DNA of 5,327 nt. Source: Chloroflexota bacterium. GTDB lineage: Bacteria > Chloroflexota > Dehalococcoidia > Bin125. The stretch covers positions 1-5,327 of the forward strand of contig JAPPBK010000232.1 in assembly GCA_026705105.1 (NCBI GenBank). Reading direction: 5' to 3'. The notes beneath the pieces were generated by a model that was not told the DNA's origin, ran no database searches, and saw only the letters and a list, made by a program, of their open reading frames with translations. The position numbers were made by a program, and so were the translations under genes. Every line of letters starts with the position of its first letter. Position 1 is the stretch's first letter. Shown one piece after another: positions 5,310 to 5,327 of the stretch.

Positions 5310-5327
5310 GAATAAGGCGGTGTTCTT

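Noticed and set aside
5291..5312. Clustered restriction-like sites (CGGCCG, GAGCTC, TCTAGA) near the window edge as cloning-vector sequence
   Set aside because: The bases up to about 5297 read as homologous coding sequence, and six-base sites arise by chance. It remains a minor reason to check read support near the TAG.
4512..5315. Plus-strand open frame opposite permease A
   Set aside because: It is an antisense shadow of a well-conserved permease; its composition is low in hydrophobic blocks and has no family motifs.
1..5327. CRISPR arrays, tRNA/rRNA genes, insertion sequences, attachment sites
   Set aside because: I saw no regularly spaced repeats, no cloverleaf-like or rRNA-like sequence, and no transposase or terminal inverted repeats.

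Overview
This window looks like a compact, high-GC (by eye about 60% or more) bacterial chromosome segment. Every gene I can support lies on the minus strand, so transcription runs from the right edge to the left. The phylum cannot be fixed from the sequence. High GC, ATGA-type gene overlaps, purine-rich Shine-Dalgarno (SD) sites and a prokaryotic GPP34 (GOLPH3-like) protein fit several bacterial groups, and I see no marker that decides between them.

Right to centre (about 5327 to 1585) is a cluster of three inner-membrane permease genes of the dipeptide/oligopeptide ABC importer family. In order of transcription they are a DppC-type permease (A, 4239-5234, frame open to 5306), a DppB-type permease (2787-4229) and a second DppC-type permease (B, 1585-2790). 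A and the DppB-type gene are 9 bp apart; the DppB-type gene and B overlap by 4 bp (ATGA). A and B are clear paralogues and share a roughly 125-residue insert in the outer loop after TM1. The DppB-type protein has its own large outer-loop insert, with two stretches that read as degenerate LysM repeats. A has a textbook EAA coupling loop, but the matching loop is eroded in both the DppB-type protein and B. No substrate-binding protein or ATPase gene is visible; they may lie beyond the right edge. A also has an in-frame TAG at 5307-5309, exactly where paralogue B has a TGG tryptophan codon in TM1.

Centre-left (640-1515) is a classical NAD-type short-chain dehydrogenase/reductase with a complete catalytic tetrad and a C-terminal tail of about 40 residues beyond the usual end. 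It begins 69 bp after permease B and could be the last gene of the transporter operon.

Left (1-639) holds a 216-bp intergenic stretch with a perfect 7-bp inverted repeat and a possible 39-codon small ORF, followed by the N-terminal 141 codons of a GPP34/GOLPH3-family protein that runs off the left edge.

Working picture (inference): an unusual peptide/nickel-type ABC transporter cluster with enlarged, possibly cell-wall-interacting outer domains. One permease pair (DppB-type plus B) has diverged at the ATPase interface relative to A. A dehydrogenase and a separately expressed membrane-associated GPP34 protein lie downstream.
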